A stretch of DNA of 64,000 nucleotides from positions 19,814,001-19,878,000 of the forward strand of contig OX637399.1 in assembly GCA_951799425.1 (NCBI GenBank), written 5' to 3'. A model generated the notes under the pieces. That model saw only the letters and a list, made by a program, of their open reading frames with translations, made no database searches and was not told where the DNA came from. Numbering within the stretch: position 1 is the first letter of the stretch; each line of letters starts with the position of its first letter. This DNA comes from Ilex aquifolium (Eukaryota; Streptophyta; Magnoliopsida; Aquifoliales; Aquifoliaceae). Shown here one piece after another: positions 44,620 to 57,309 of the stretch. The translations under genes were made by a program, and so were the position numbers.

Positions 44620-46000
44620 AGTTGATGGGTTGGCTTGCGAGCCTTACTCTAGAGGACGAGGTGAGACAGGAGTTGGGTCTACCTCGGGTGGTTTGTGAGT
44701 TTGAGGATGTTTTTCCGGACGAACTTCCGGGATTACCTCCGCATAGAGATGTAGACTTTACCATTGAGTTGCATCCCGGTACATCGCCCATTTCTATGAC
44801 TCCACATAGGATGGCGCCAGCTGAGTTGCAAGAACTCAAGGTCCAATTACAGGAATTGTTGGACAAGGGCTTTATTAGACCGAGCACTTCACCCTGGGGC
44901 GCTTCGGTATTGTTGGCCAAGAAGAAGGATAAGACCCTTCGTTAGTGTATAGACTATCGGCAGTTGAACCGGGTCACTATCAAGAATAGGTATCCTTTGC
45001 CGAGGATTGACGATTTGTTTGACCAGCTGAGAGGGGCGCGGGTCTACTCCAAGATAGATCTACGCACGGGTTACCATCAGTTGAGGGTTAGGGAGGCAGA
45101 TATCCCTAAGACGGCGTTTAGGAAGCGATATGGGCATTTTGAGTTCACGGTTATGCCTTTTGGACTGACGAATGCCCCAGCGGCATTCATGGATCTCATG
45201 CATAGGGTATTCCAACCCTATCTAGATCATTTTGTTGTGGTCTTTGTTGAGGATATCTTGATCTACTCCAAGTCTGAGGAGGAGCATGAGGGTCACTTAA
45301 GGGTTGTTCTCCAGACCTTGAGAGACCATCAGTTGTACGCCAAGTTCAGCTAATGTGAATTTTGGCTTACGGAGGTTAAATTTTTGGGACACGTGGTGTC
45401 GTCTTTGGGTGTGTCAGTTGACCCGGAGAAGGTCGAGGCGGTTATGAGTTGGGAGAGACCGAAGTCAGTCTTCAAGATACGTAGTTTCTTGGGATTGGCG
45501 GGGTATTACAGAAGGTTCATTGAGGACTTCTCCCGACTAACTGCACCTATGACGAGATTGACCCGGAAGGAGGTCAAGTTTTAGTGGGATGATTCGTGCG
45601 AGAAGGCATTCCAGGAGTTGAAGAGGAGGCTTACTTCAGCTCCTATTTTGATAGTCCTAGAGAGGGGACAGATGTACACAGTGTACTGTGATGCCTCCAG
45701 AGACGAACTTGGTTGTGTTTTGATGCAGTCCGAGAGGGTGGTGGCTTATGGTTCTCGACAATTAAAGAACCACGAGCAGAATTACCCCACGCATGATATG
45801 GAGTTGGCAGCCATAGTCTTTGCCTTGAAGGCTTGGCGTCACTATCTATATGGTGAGCAGTTTGAGGTGTTTTTGGACCACAAGAGTATGAAATATATTT
45901 TTACACAGCGGGACCTCAATATGAGGCAACGCAGGTGGATGGAGTATTTGGAGGACTACGACTTCACTTTGCATTACCACCCTGGTAAGGCAAATGTGGT
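44620..46000 (+). pseudogene. Tekay-A reverse transcriptase and RNase H
   Basis: RT blocks in order: [20 protein letters not shown] (44715), [14 protein letters not shown] (44890), [20 protein letters not shown] (44975-45035), [13 protein letters not shown] (45050), [20 protein letters not shown] (45140-45200), the catalytic-site region near 45245, and [16 protein letters not shown] (45485-45535). RNase [17 protein letters not shown] (45680-45730), [20 protein letters not shown] (45780-45840), then a DALSRKSRG hinge near 46005. It is of the Tekay/Del chromovirus type. Several breaks. Confidence 0.9.
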
Positions 46001-46279
46001 GGCTGATGCACTAAGCCGGAAGTCACGGGGAGTCTTGGCTAGTGTGGCTTCCCGGGAGTGGCAGATGCTCGAGACTGTGGGACAGTTCGGGCTACACTAC
46101 AAGGGTCAGGCTCAGGGCACTTTGGGGAGTTTGGTGGCTACGCCTTCCCTACTGAGTAGAGTGATCGAGTCCCAGAGGCAGGACATGGAGATATTGTCCA
46201 TCAAGGACCAGGTACAGTCGGGTACAGGCGACGAGGGCTGGGCCATTCATACGGATGGTAGTCTTCGGTATAGAGGAAG

Positions 46280-47260
46280 GGTTGTAGTTCCCCAGTCTTC
46301 GGAATTGAGAGAAGAGATCCTCAGGGAGTTCCATTGCTCCCGATTTGCAGTTCATCCGGGCGGCACGAAGATGTATCATGGTCTCTGTCGCCAATACTAT
46401 TGGAGTGGGATGAAGAGGCACGTTGGAGACTTTGTCAGTAGATGTCTCACGTGTCAGCAAGTGAAGGCTGAGCACTAGAGACCAGTAGAATTGCTCCAGC
46501 CTTTGGAGGTGGCTGAGTGGAAGTGGAAGCATGTCACGATGGATTTTGTGACTCACTTGCCACGGACATCACGGGGACATGACGCGGAGTGGGTGATAGT
46601 GGACCGACTTACCAAGTTGGCACACTTTTTGGCGGTACGGATGACCTTCAGGCTGGAGGAGTTCTGTAGGTTATATATACGAGAAATAGTCTGGTTGCAT
46701 GGGGTGCCCGTATCTATAGTATCAGATCAAGACCCCAGGTTTACGGCTCACTTTTGGGAGAGCTTCCAGCGGGCCATGGGGACACAGTTAATGATGAGTA
46801 CAGCCTTTCATCCCCAGACGGACGGTCAGTCGGAGAGGACCATCCAGGTTTTAGAGGACATGCTGCAGGAATGAATCCTAGATCTCAAGGGTAGTTGGGA
46901 AGAACATTTACCCTTAGTAGAGTTCTCCTACAACAACAGTTATCAGGCGAGCATACAAATGACATCTTATGAGGCATTATATGGGAGGCATTGTCATTCT
47001 CCGGTGCGTTGGACGGAGGTGGGAGAGAGACCCTCTATGGGTCCGAATTTGGTTAAAGACACCTCGGAGAAGGTGGACCTGATACGGAAGCATCTTCTCA
47101 CAGCTCATAGCCGGCAGAAAAGCTACGCTGACAGACGGCGACGACCTCTAGAGTTTGGGGTTGGTGATCATGTCTTCTTGAAGGTGATGCCCAAGAGAGG
47201 AATGGTCAGGTTCAGGAAGCGGGGAAAACTGTCACCGAGGTATATCGGGCCCTTCGAGGT
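46280..47260 (+). pseudogene. Tekay-A integrase
   Basis: HHCC zinc-binding segment ([20 protein letters not shown] near 46330-46390, [11 protein letters not shown] near 46445). DDE core blocks: VTMDFVTHLPRT near 46535, IVSDQDPRFTAHFWESF near 46715-46770, FHPQTDGQSERTIQVLEDML near 46806-46866. A GPFEVLERVG block of the C-terminal domain lies near 47250. A few breaks. Confidence 0.9.
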
Positions 47261-47269
47261 ACTCGAGAG

Positions 47270-47560
47270 GGTTGGCACAGTTGCTTACCGGTTGGTGTTA
47301 CTGCCAAATTTATCGGGTGTTCATGCGGTGTTCCATGTCTCTATGCTCCGGAAGTATACTCCAGAATCGACACATGTGGTGGATTGGGGTCAGTTGATCG
47401 TTGATGCGGATGGGACCTTCGAGGAGGGACCGGTGCGTATCATGGATATCTGGGAGCATGTTTTGCGAGGCAAGACTGTGAGGGTAGTAAAGGTGTTGTG
47501 GCAGCACTGAGGAGTGGAGGAGGCGACATGAGAACGTGAGGACACAGTACGTACCAGTTA
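47270..47560 (+). pseudogene. Tekay-A chromodomain-type C-terminal region
   Basis: After the integrase the reading VFHVSMLRKY, GPVRIMDIWEHVLRGK and VRVVKVLWQH followed by GVEEAT resembles the chromodomain found at the integrase end of plant chromoviruses. In relatives it guides insertion to particular chromatin. This region supports the chromovirus call. Confidence 0.75.
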
Positions 47561-47675
47561 TCCATTCCTATTCGAGGATGGAGGTACATTCTTATAGTCA
47601 TTTAGTATTATATGACTGTTGCATATACATGTGGTTGAATGTGCATGCGTGTGTGAATTTCGGGGACGAAATTCT

Positions 47676-47691
47676 TTTAAGGGGGGAAGAA
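47676..47691 (+). other. Tekay-A polypurine tract
   Basis: TTTTAAGGGGGGAAGA directly before the 3' LTR, preceded by the family-typical TTTCGGGGACGAAATTC. Confidence 0.9.
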
Positions 47692-50246
47692 TGTAAAACC
47701 CGAGTAAAAAATTTGAACTTTTATAAAAAAGGGGCAAAACGGTAATTTGACACTACGGTACGGGTTGTAAACCTGAATTTTTCTAGAGCTCGGATGACGA
47801 AACGGACCTCACAGTTGGATTCGTCTCGCGAAATCTAGTTACCCAGGTAAATTTCGTCGGATTCCGAGTTAATCGGATTTTTTTGTGTTTTACGAGGCGG
47901 TGGGGTCTCGGGTGACCCAAAAACGAATTTTTTAATAAAATTTTAAAATTTGAAAAATAATTTAAATTAAGTTGAAATAAAAATATTTGAACTTGAACCG
48001 GAGCGAAATTTAATCGTTTCAGGACAAAAACGGACCCGAAAATAGGGGGTCGTGTGGCGCGTTGTGGACCAAGTAAATAAGGAGTATAAATAGGTAAAAA
48101 AATCTGATTTCTCCGCCCATTTTCTCTGCTGGTCTGGACGTTGGAAAATGGAAGAAGAAGAGAGAAAACAAGGGTTTTCTTAAGCTTTTCTCTTGCAATC
48201 AAGGGCCAAACTTTGGTCGAATCCACTCGGGCCAAGAACAAAAGTCGATCTCCTCGGCGAGGGCTACGCGTCCATTCCAAAAAGAAGGGATTTCACCAAA
48301 GTTCCAAAGTCGGGATTTTGAGGAAAGTGAAGATTTGAGCGGGAATTGGGTTCTTGGAGCTTCCCAAAGTCGTTCTCTACGCTTCAAGAGGTAGGGTTTC
48401 ATCCTAATTAGGTTTATTTTCAACCTAGAATGTTTATATGGAATGGGTGGGTGGCTAGAACTATATATCACTTGCCTATTGTTGTTGTTTTGGTGAAATG
48501 GGTACTGAGAATGGGTAGTATGACTTGAGATAAATTCTCTTGTTTAATGTACCACTAGTGTATATTAAGTGTGGGAAATGGGTACCGAAATGTGCTAAAT
48601 AAATCTTTTAAGAAACGGGTTGTAGAATTTATTTTTTTGGTAAATTTCATGAAAAACTATAGGTACTTGTAGTGTAGAAAATAGATATGGAAATTGGGTA
48701 AAGTAAATTCTCAATTGAATTGGCATTTAGAAGTTGCTAGTTTATAATTTCTTGGAAGATTACGATATATGGATATAAAAAAAAAATTGGGTAGAATAAA
48801 TTATATCTTGACATAGTTGTGTAGAAATCACTTAATATGATTTCTTGAGCTATATGATGAATTTCATCTTGAATTGGGTATGTGAGATTAACCTAATGTG
48901 ATTCTTGAGTTATGTGAGTTGTGGGCATGTTATGTGTTTATGTTATGCCTTGATGAATTTAGTGTGTTGATAGCATGATTTTGTGATAACACACTTGGAA
49001 ATTGTGTTGTAGAAATTGTTGATATATATACACACTTGTGATTTGTTGTTGGGTATAAAGTGTTAATATATGTTTATTGATATATTGACATTGAAATGGA
49101 TAATGGTGATTACATGTTTGGGACATAAATTGTCATGGAGTATGCTGATGTGTGGTAAATTGGGCCATATAGCATTTATAACATATTGGACATGATTGTT
49201 GTATTGCAAATATACATTACATTGTATTACGCACAGAGGCATCACATTCATAAACATTGAGCATGAGTGGGGGTGTGTATGTATGGTTGTAATTAAAAAC
49301 CACATATGGCGAATGATGGTGTGGGCTTGGGAAGGTTGGATTGAAGATCCGACTAAGTCGCACGGTTTGCATGATAAATAGGGTTGGGGTTAGCAAGAAG
49401 GGCTAGAAGATCCCTCGGGTGCAAGATCCGGTAGTTGGGGTACGCACTCCCTTGGTTCGGTCCATAAAGTGTGTGGGTGTACGCGGAACCCTCGGTGGAA
49501 GTCCATAAATTCCGTGTGGGTTGGGTTACCCTTGGTGTAAGTCCATGAATACCTACCCCAAGAAAAACCCTAGATTTATAAATGTTATTTGATGTGCCAC
49601 ATAAATGATGGATTCATACACATTGACATAACATGTGTTCTGGGAGCCGGTGTGGGCTCGGGTTGAGTTGCATAAGTGAGTCTCATCTCATTTCATGGCA
49701 TGACATAATAAATCCCAATATTGAGTTGCATATTCTTGATTGGAATTGTTGTGGATGGTTGATTGTTGCATGTGAACATTTCATATGCATTTAGGTCGGG
49801 GAGTAGCCTCTTTAGGAGATATCCTATTGAGCGTGGCTCACCCTTTATGGGAAAATATTTCAGGTGTGGGGTTCACACAGGCGGACGGCTCCCAATTTTG
49901 AGTCTCAAGGGTGAAGAAGGCCAACTTGTGGCTTTTATGACTCATTTTGTATAACTTTTGTGAAAATCCCATTTTGGCATATAAATATAAAAGAATTGTA
50001 ATCGAACTCATATAGACTATTTTAATGTAACATTGCATGTTATTATATGAGTATGGATAATTGGACCCGGTGTGGTCGATGTTACTTATAAATGGACCCA
50101 GTGTGGTCAATATTTATTCATAAATGGATCCGGTACGGTCAATGTAGTATAATTGTACAAGTTGTGTTTTGGGTAGAGCTCCCCGTACAAAGGAGACTCT
50201 GCCCGAATTTTATTAAATTAAGGACCACGATTTCTGGGGCATCACA
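47692..50246 (+). repeat. Tekay-A 3' LTR
   Basis: Collinear with 40082-42639; TGTAAAACCCGAG to GGGGCATCACA. The frames at 47783-48471 and 49063-49305 are LTR sequence. Confidence 0.93.
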
Positions 50247-50996
50247 GCTAAGGCCCCATTACAACCGTAAATAAAGATCTATTTGATGTCAAGAGTGTAT
50301 TGGTGGATGCATGACTTGTGTGAATAAGAAAAAGAATGGTGATTATTTGTTTATTGTGTGTTGATTTCCTTTCATGAGATGTCAAATCCCTTTCTTTTGG
50401 ATTACAATTATTTTAATAGACATGTGAGCATTATTTTGTTTTGACTTAAATATCTTCTTCTCACATGTGATATTTGAGGAAATAGTCACTATAATCTGAG
50501 AGAATCTTTTATGAGTGAATTATCTAGTGAGATTTGGCATTGAGACGAATAGTTGATAGTTGTAGAGGTGATTATTGAATAAATTACTGACTTGGTATAG
50601 TTAATTCACACTACACACGAGTTTATATGAGAATATGATAAGTGCATTCAATTATATAACCTAGAGTTCTATATTTTGCTTTGCATGAGCTTATAAAAAA
50701 AGGCTTGTAGCTTAGAATTTTTATATTGTGGTAGCAATTTGTGTTATAAAATTATTATTTAGATATTTGATTACAGGTTGATGTTTGTGGGTATCATCTC
50801 TGAAAACCCTCACGAGACTATATTCGTCCACTAGGGGGAACCTAGGGGTTTAAAGGCTTGTTGCATATGCTAAATGCAATCGTGAAGCCTACAAAAGTGG
50901 ATTTGTGTTTTATTTTATTAGGATATTTTGTTTTTAGTTTTTAGATTTTGAAATCCATGTATTACTAGGGACTAGTAATATTCAGGATGGGGGGTG
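50247..50996 (+). other. Athila-4 noncoding tail
   Basis: Collinear with the Athila-1 tail (AACCCTCACGAGAC near 50805, CCACTAGGG near 50828), with a stem-loop at 50860-50880 and the polypurine tract TTCAGGATGGGGGGTG (50981-50996). No coding signal. Confidence 0.8.
50860..50880 (+). other. Conserved Athila stem-loop (Athila-4 copy)
   Basis: Stem GTTGCAT/ATGCAAT, G-T closing pair, loop ATGCTAA. Confidence 0.68.
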
Positions 50997-51985
50997 TGAT
51001 TAACCATAAAAAATGCTATTTTATTATATTTAATGATTGGTTAATTGCATATTATTTGTGATTAAATGTGTTAAATTCCTAGATTTTCTAGTTGGATACT
51101 TTTTTTAGTTGTTTGGTTTATTTTGTAGGTAAATTGGTTGATTTAAAGTAATAATGGATAAGGCAAATGAAGCAATCACTAGAGGAAGAATCATAATTGA
51201 TAAGGATTGAAGAGTCAAGATTGAGATAGGAAGAGTTGAAGATAAAACAACAATTTAATCCTTATAAGAGTCCAAGTTTGAAGAAAACTCATTTAAAGTT
51301 GGATTAGGAAAGTATCCTAGAAGATAAGGATTTGACACGTCTTCAGTATTTTGGTCATAACATTTGACTCCGATATTTGATTGACCTAATTTTTGTGGGG
51401 TTGGACAGATGATTTCAAGGACTACAAAAGTGTATTTCATGAAAATTCGTAATTCAACCTCTAAATATGTGAAATTCAAGCTCGAAGTCTGGACAGATTT
51501 TGTACCAGCGGGCCCCAAGATTTTACGCACGAGATTTAACCTTAAAATACTTCTTTTTGGAAAGGAATTCCTCCCAATCCAGCCTTATATCTTTTACCTG
51601 TACCTAGGATTTATTTTACTATAAATAAAGGCTCTCACCTATTGAGAGGGATAATTATGATTTAGATTATTATTATTTTCTTTCCATCCTTTCTTTTCTA
51701 GCTTTTGTTCTAAGTTCTATGGCTCGCTAAAAGTCCAAATAAAGGTAGGGGAGATACTTTCAATGAAGCACGATACTTATTATTGATTGAATGTTCTTTT
51801 TAATGCATGATTTATTCTTTTAATTTAATTCTTGTCTTTTAGTAAAATTTTGGCTCTGTATAATTTCTTAATTTGTTGTGCCACGTACATCAAATGCTTG
51901 AGATTCCCTGCGAGTCAAATAACTGGTTATTCCATGCTTGAATTAATTAATTAGAATTTCTCATAAGATAGTTGATTTATTATTT
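50997..51985 (+). repeat. Athila-4 3' LTR, partial
   Basis: It starts TGATTAACC after the polypurine tract. It has a TATA box at 51620-51627 (CTATAAATAAAGG). The U3 block at 51301-51475 is shared with Tekay-C LTRs (see 724-875). Cut at 51986 by the Tekay-C element. Confidence 0.8.
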
Positions 51986-53909
51986 TGTAACACCCCAAAA
52001 CACACCCTGGACGGCATTACATTATAAAACCATTCATATCATGAGAGCACTAAAATAAACCTTTCATAAGTAAGACTTCATAAAAATCATTCATAACACT
52101 TACATCATTATCCCAAATGAATATGCCATCTTTGGCCTTTACATTTCAAAAATCAACTAAGATAGAGCAGCGGAAATAACAAAAGAAAACTAGACTTCAC
52201 AAGGTTCAAAATGAATACCCTAGTCTAGAACAAAAGTAAGCTACATCTCTAGATGTCCCACTCGGGATCCAAGTATTCCTCTAGTGAAGCCTCTCCATGG
52301 CCCGGCTCATTAGCACCGAGCTCCTCCTCTGGCACCAAATCTGAAAAAGGTTCAACTGTAGGGGGTGAGCACGAAGCTCTGTAGAAAAATCCTCCCAAAC
52401 CCAAACAAGGTTTAGAAAAGTATATAAAACGGTAGGTCTCATTTCACAATTAACATATATAATTTTTGAAGTAAAACCAAGACATTTAAATAGATCTCAA
52501 GTTTAAGGAACATTAGTAATTGAATGATTAAGTAGAACCACTATACAGTTAACAAACCATATCCGAATATAATCCAATCCACCATACACTGTTTCCACAA
52601 GTTCTCGCGGAATCCCATACTTCCCCAAGACTCTTGTAGAAACCGTCTATGGTAGAATGAACAATGACCATTTCCAACTTTAAGCCATTTAGGAAGGGCG
52701 ACTTCTGATGCATTGTCCCATACCAATACATCGGCCAAGACGATCCAACCCATCAGCCCATGTATATTGGTTCATCCCCGTACCATGTATGTTGATTGCT
52801 TCTCATGAATCCACCCAACGATTATACCTAGTCCACCAATTACAATCACAATCACAAGCACTTTAGGAAAGGGCGTCTACCATCTCACTAGCAGTGACGA
52901 GTCCCTTCCCAGGAAAAGTATATCATCCCTTGTTCGAACTCCAGTGAACGATAGTGGTCGCATTACCACATGACAACCCACTACAAGTGTTAGGAAACCA
53001 TCACCCCCACTGGGATAGACTAACCTCTAACACTCTACGGCATCTCTCGAAGGCAATCCAAGTCCCTCACAACAACCATACAAATGAGGAAACCAAAATA
53101 TTCTCAAAACCCTCCAATTTTCTCAGGTAGTTGTACAAAGAGCAATATAAGAAAATGTACAAGAGATCATCCTAAATACCATTTTTGTTGTTCAATCTGA
53201 AACACTAAAGTTTTGAAATCAAGCACCTATAAGTAATCAAACTTTGGAATCATTACAAATGAATATTAAGCTTGGAGTATAAAGAATAAAGGCGCACCAA
53301 GCTTGAACATCACGGACAAAGGAGGAATTAAGATTTAACGGAACAATCATGTATGACAATAAATAACAAAGGACTATCAAGGTGTGAAATCAAGAACAAA
53401 TGATTATGAAGCTTAGAGATCAAGACCAAAAGAAAACTCAAGTCTTGGAACCAAGGATAAAGAATATCAAGTATTGAATATCAAGCTTAGAAGTCAAAAG
53501 AAAGGAACAATCATATATTGAAATCAATAACAAAGGAGAAGTCAAGAGAAAAACACATCTCCCTTGAAGACTAGGGTTTGGCAAGAATCAAGGAGATTCA
53601 AGGGTTACCCAACAATCACAATATTTTCCACATGGCATCAATTGCAAGAATAGCAAGAATTAAGGATTGGATAGCATACATATAACATTTAGAGTGAAAA
53701 GATACATATAAATAAACCTAGCCTCAATGTAAGAGAATGGAAGAAAACCCCTACCTTTCTTCTTCCTAGGTGTTCTTGAAAACTTGAAGTTTTGATCTTC
53801 TTCAAAGTGCAAATCCTCCCTTGATCTTGTGTTTCCCCCTTTATCTCTTGTTTCTCAAAGCTTTCTAGGGTTATAAATGGTGTATGGAGGCTAAAGGAGG
53901 CGTCCTTAT

Positions 53910-53920
53910 GTATTTATAGG
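53910..53920 (-). promoter_or_regulatory. TATA box, Tekay-C LTR
   Basis: TATAAATA on the minus strand in CACCCTATAAATACATAAGG, about 50-60 bp downstream of the last palindrome. Confidence 0.75.
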
Positions 53921-53970
53921 GTGAAAATTGGCCTCTTGTGCGCGATTCTGCAACCCAGAGTTCGTAAGTC

Positions 53971-54120
53971 ACGTTCGAACGTCATTGGCGTTCGAACGTT
54001 CGTCACTCCCAGTACTTTTGTTTTTCCATCAGACAAAGAGTACTGGAACGCACTTACGTTCGAACGTTATTCACGTTCGAACGTCGATTCACGTTCGAAC
54101 GTCGATTCACGTTCGAACGG
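53971..54120 (-). repeat. GTTCGAACG palindrome array in Tekay-C LTR
   Basis: Six copies or near-copies of ACGTTCGAACG, including three at exact 18-bp period (54073-54118). Between the two groups lie CAGTACT, TCTGATG and AAAAGTACTGGGAG (minus strand), in the same order as in the Athila-1 internal array at 20256-20555. Confidence 0.87.
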
Positions 54121-54639
54121 AATTCCTGTTTTTTCTGAAACTTCCAGTGCAGTTTTGGCCTATTTAGAGATTGATTTGGAAATTTTTCATGAGATATACT
54201 TTTGTAGCCCTAGATGTCTACTATCTACTGTCCAAGTTTCAGATCAATTGGATAGAAGGATAAAAATTTATGACCAAAATACTAGAAGGTGTCCCAACTC
54301 CTTTTTACCCAAATTTTCTCTAAGTGTGTTTTCACTCCGGAATATTTCCTAACTTCCAATACATCTCATATTACCACTCCCAAGGTTGTTCGACCTTCCG
54401 GATTCAATGGACACCTTATTTTGACCTAAAAATATTTAGAAATTCATCTAATCACCCTTTCCAAGTTTAAATGTCTTGGAAACTCAAACTTCCCAATCAA
54501 TATGCATCTCTAGCATTTCTCTTACTATTACAATCTATATAGTTCATTCTTACATCATTACACACATCCTCATTTTTTTACAACAATTATTTACTATATA
54601 TCTATATACATATATAAAAGAAAAATGCGGGGTGTTACA

Positions 54640-57300
54640 ATCCACCCCCCTTAAAGAAAGTTTCGTCCTCGAAACTTAATCGTCGAGTTAATCTCTCAAA
54701 TTCTCGATAATTGGAGAGACTAGAATCAAAATACATTCCTTCACTTGAATTCATTTATCACCTCTATTCTTAATAATTGTATACGATTGTTCTAACTAAT
54801 TTCTTTTCATGCCTAACTACTAGATCCTAATACTTCATTGTGTACTCATCAATTATCACTTCCCTTTTGAATTTCACCAATCAATTCCATCAACCTCATT
54901 TTTGCTTCTTACATGTATCTTCTTCATAAGCATATCAAACTAACTTAAATGCAATTCCACCATTAGGATTAGTCATCCTTCCTATACTAACATCATGGTG
55001 TAACACAAAATTTGTTAATGGCATCACGGTAACATTTATCTCAATTCCTAAAAATAGATACAACGTTCTTCGAGATTTCGTTTCTCACAACCCAAGAGGA
55101 ATTCGCAATCTTGACATCTGCCATAATTTCAATTCCTAACTATACACTCCACACAAGTTAATGTTCTAAGATCAACTCTTAGAGTTCACATCAATATGTA
55201 CTTTCTCATAATACTCCTTACCGTCACCATTATAGTCATTAATCCAATAGCTCGCTGCGCACTCTGATATAAATTATAATCCACCGATTCACAAGTCAAA
55301 ATATGCTACAAGATAAGAACTTCGCATAGATTTGAAAGTTCTGAGAGAGTATCTTAGATTCCACCAAAGTATACAAGTGAAACCTAACCGCACTTGTTTT
55401 CCAATTATAGCTTCCAAAATGTGTACACTAACGATCCATCAAATCCATTCAAAAGGGAATTTTTGGTAATTAACCAGTTATATTACTTAAGCTAAGGATC
55501 AAGTTATATCTCCAAGATATTTGCTCTCGATCTACAATCTTGAGCTAGAACTAATAACCATCAAATCAATTCTTAGTGGCTTTCATTCACATCACAACTC
55601 TTTTAATGATATCTATATTTTCTAATCCTTCTAATACCATTCATTACAATATACCTCTTGTAACATATCAAAATGGGAGGATAGATTGTCAAGGATCCCA
55701 AAACTAAAATAATATAAACTAACATAAGACTCTTGATGATTCATCCCATGTCGAAGCAATCTTCATAGGTATCATCCTTGATTCTTCAATTTACTTCTTT
55801 ACCCTTATCACCATCAACCATAAGTTCGAATCTTCTATACTCATACTAACATTCCTCAAATATAACTAATCATTCCGATCTTAACAAGGTACTAAAAGAG
55901 GCAAGAAGAAGAACGTCCTATTCCCCCAACACAAATTCAATGACATTAAAAGGTTTCCTAGAACAATAGAGGTTCACCTCAAATTTGGAATATCATCATC
56001 TTTTCATAATTGTCTACTATATATAACATCAAGCTATTACATCTATAATCTTTAATCCTACAATATCAATGGTCAAAGGTAATTACTACAACTTAGTCAT
56101 GCTTCTTAGATTTCCCCTTTTTTTTTTTTTTTTTTCATGTCTATAAATTCGTTTCCATAACTTGACCTCAATTTCAAATTCATATTTGTAAATACAAGTC
56201 AACTATTGACTACACACTCACCCAATAGATTCTGGATTGTTAACATTTTAGAGAGTCTAACTATAGTGGACTAAGTCCACAACAAAATAAGATTACCTAA
56301 GTATAACGTCCTCAAGGAGTATCCTATGTATGACCCTTCTAAACCATCAATACTTCCAAAGTAAATTTAATCAACTCTCCGTAATATTTTCAAACTAATA
56401 TTGGGAACCTCAAGTAAGTGGTTATGAAACAACCTCCTATAGATTTAAGATCTATAACCACAATTCCAATCATTATTCCAAAAATAAGCTCCCATTCGAG
56501 GTTACTTCACCATATTCCTTCAATGGTTCGTATTTGAGAATTATACGATCTCATATTATCGTAATCACCCTAGAGGAAAACATAACACTCCCATGGTTCA
56601 TATCGTAAACCAAAACTACATTCATTCCTTAATTTCTATGACTTTAAGCAACACACATAACCTTCCGTAATCTTATTATTCAAACTTAGTCCATCTTAAA
56701 AACATCTAAATAAACCTTATCTCCACACCTTCAAATGGGGTTATCACCCCTCCTTGACTTCCAAAAAGATATGCAACACTAATCATATAATAGAACACTT
56801 GAGTCTATAAGCCATCAATTCATAGTCACCTTTTTATACTATTATCCATCAAAATACTTCCATCAACATGGGGTGTCTCTCAATCAAAACCTAAATAATG
56901 TGAAAGTTCACTTAAGGATAGGTTCTTCAGAATCTAAGAAGAAGGTACAACACTTTACTGTCCAAAGAACACCACAGTGCAGATTTTTGACCAACTTCGA
57001 AGAATAAACTGATTTGACTCGAGTATTTTGAGCATGCGTGACCTATATGGTTGGAAAGATATACGGGTTAGGGTTCTAACAAAAATAACGGTGTACAATT
57101 TGGACTTTCCAATGAAGAGTTATGAACAAATTGGTGCGAGGTAGTCTGCCGGACTGTTTGGTTCCTTTATACTTGTCTAACTCAAGTTTGGGTGTCTTTG
57201 TCACACATCCTATTTCATAACCATCTCCAATATAAATAATATGACTCGCAAACGAGATCCATGCCTAATCTCATTTACAAACCAAAAGCCAAATTATCAT
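54640..57300 (-). other. Tekay-C interior without recognised coding
   Basis: 2.6 kb, AT-rich. The polypurine tract (54640-54656, minus-strand CTTTAAGGGGGGTGGAT) is at its left end, a 20-nt scale poly-T run lies near 56117-56137. No RT, integrase or other domain could be read in any frame, and no long frame exists. Its origin is unknown. Confidence 0.6.
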
Positions 57301-57309
57301 CCGTTTCTT

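Larger units (their letters stand above)
40082..50246 (+). mobile_element. Tekay-A: full-length Tekay-like chromovirus (Ty3/gypsy)
   Basis: Two near-identical LTRs (40082-42639 and 47692-50246, about 2.56 kb) flank gag, protease, RT, RNase H, integrase and a chromodomain-type tail. The primer site is initiator Met-tRNA (42643-42654) and the polypurine tract is at 47676-47691. Flanks are CCTAA and GCTAA, a target duplication with one difference, within Athila-4. By eye the LTRs differ at only a few per cent, so it is fairly young. The structure is whole but the coding part is broken, roughly ten times. Confidence 0.94.
39301..51985 (+). mobile_element. Athila-4: 3' part of an Athila element, interrupted
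   Basis: Segments: ORF3 remnant (39301-40081), noncoding tail with stem-loop and polypurine tract (50247-50996), and part of the 3' LTR (50997-51985). Tekay-A (40082-50246) inserted between ORF3 and tail; the LTR is cut by Tekay-C at 51986; the 5' side is cut by the Athila-3 LTR at 39301. Gag, pol and 5' LTR are not in the window. Confidence 0.8.
51986..54639 (-). repeat. Tekay-C 3' LTR
   Basis: 2,654 bp, TGTAACACCCCAAAACACAC to GGTGTTACA. On the minus strand: U3 block (54130-54345), palindrome array (53971-54120), TATA at 53910-53920. It belongs with 398-2689 and 33273-34738. Confidence 0.9.

Noticed and set aside
56117-56137. Poly-T run as the tail of a minus-strand SINE or LINE.
   Set aside because: No target duplication, A/B box or LINE reading frame is seen beside it.
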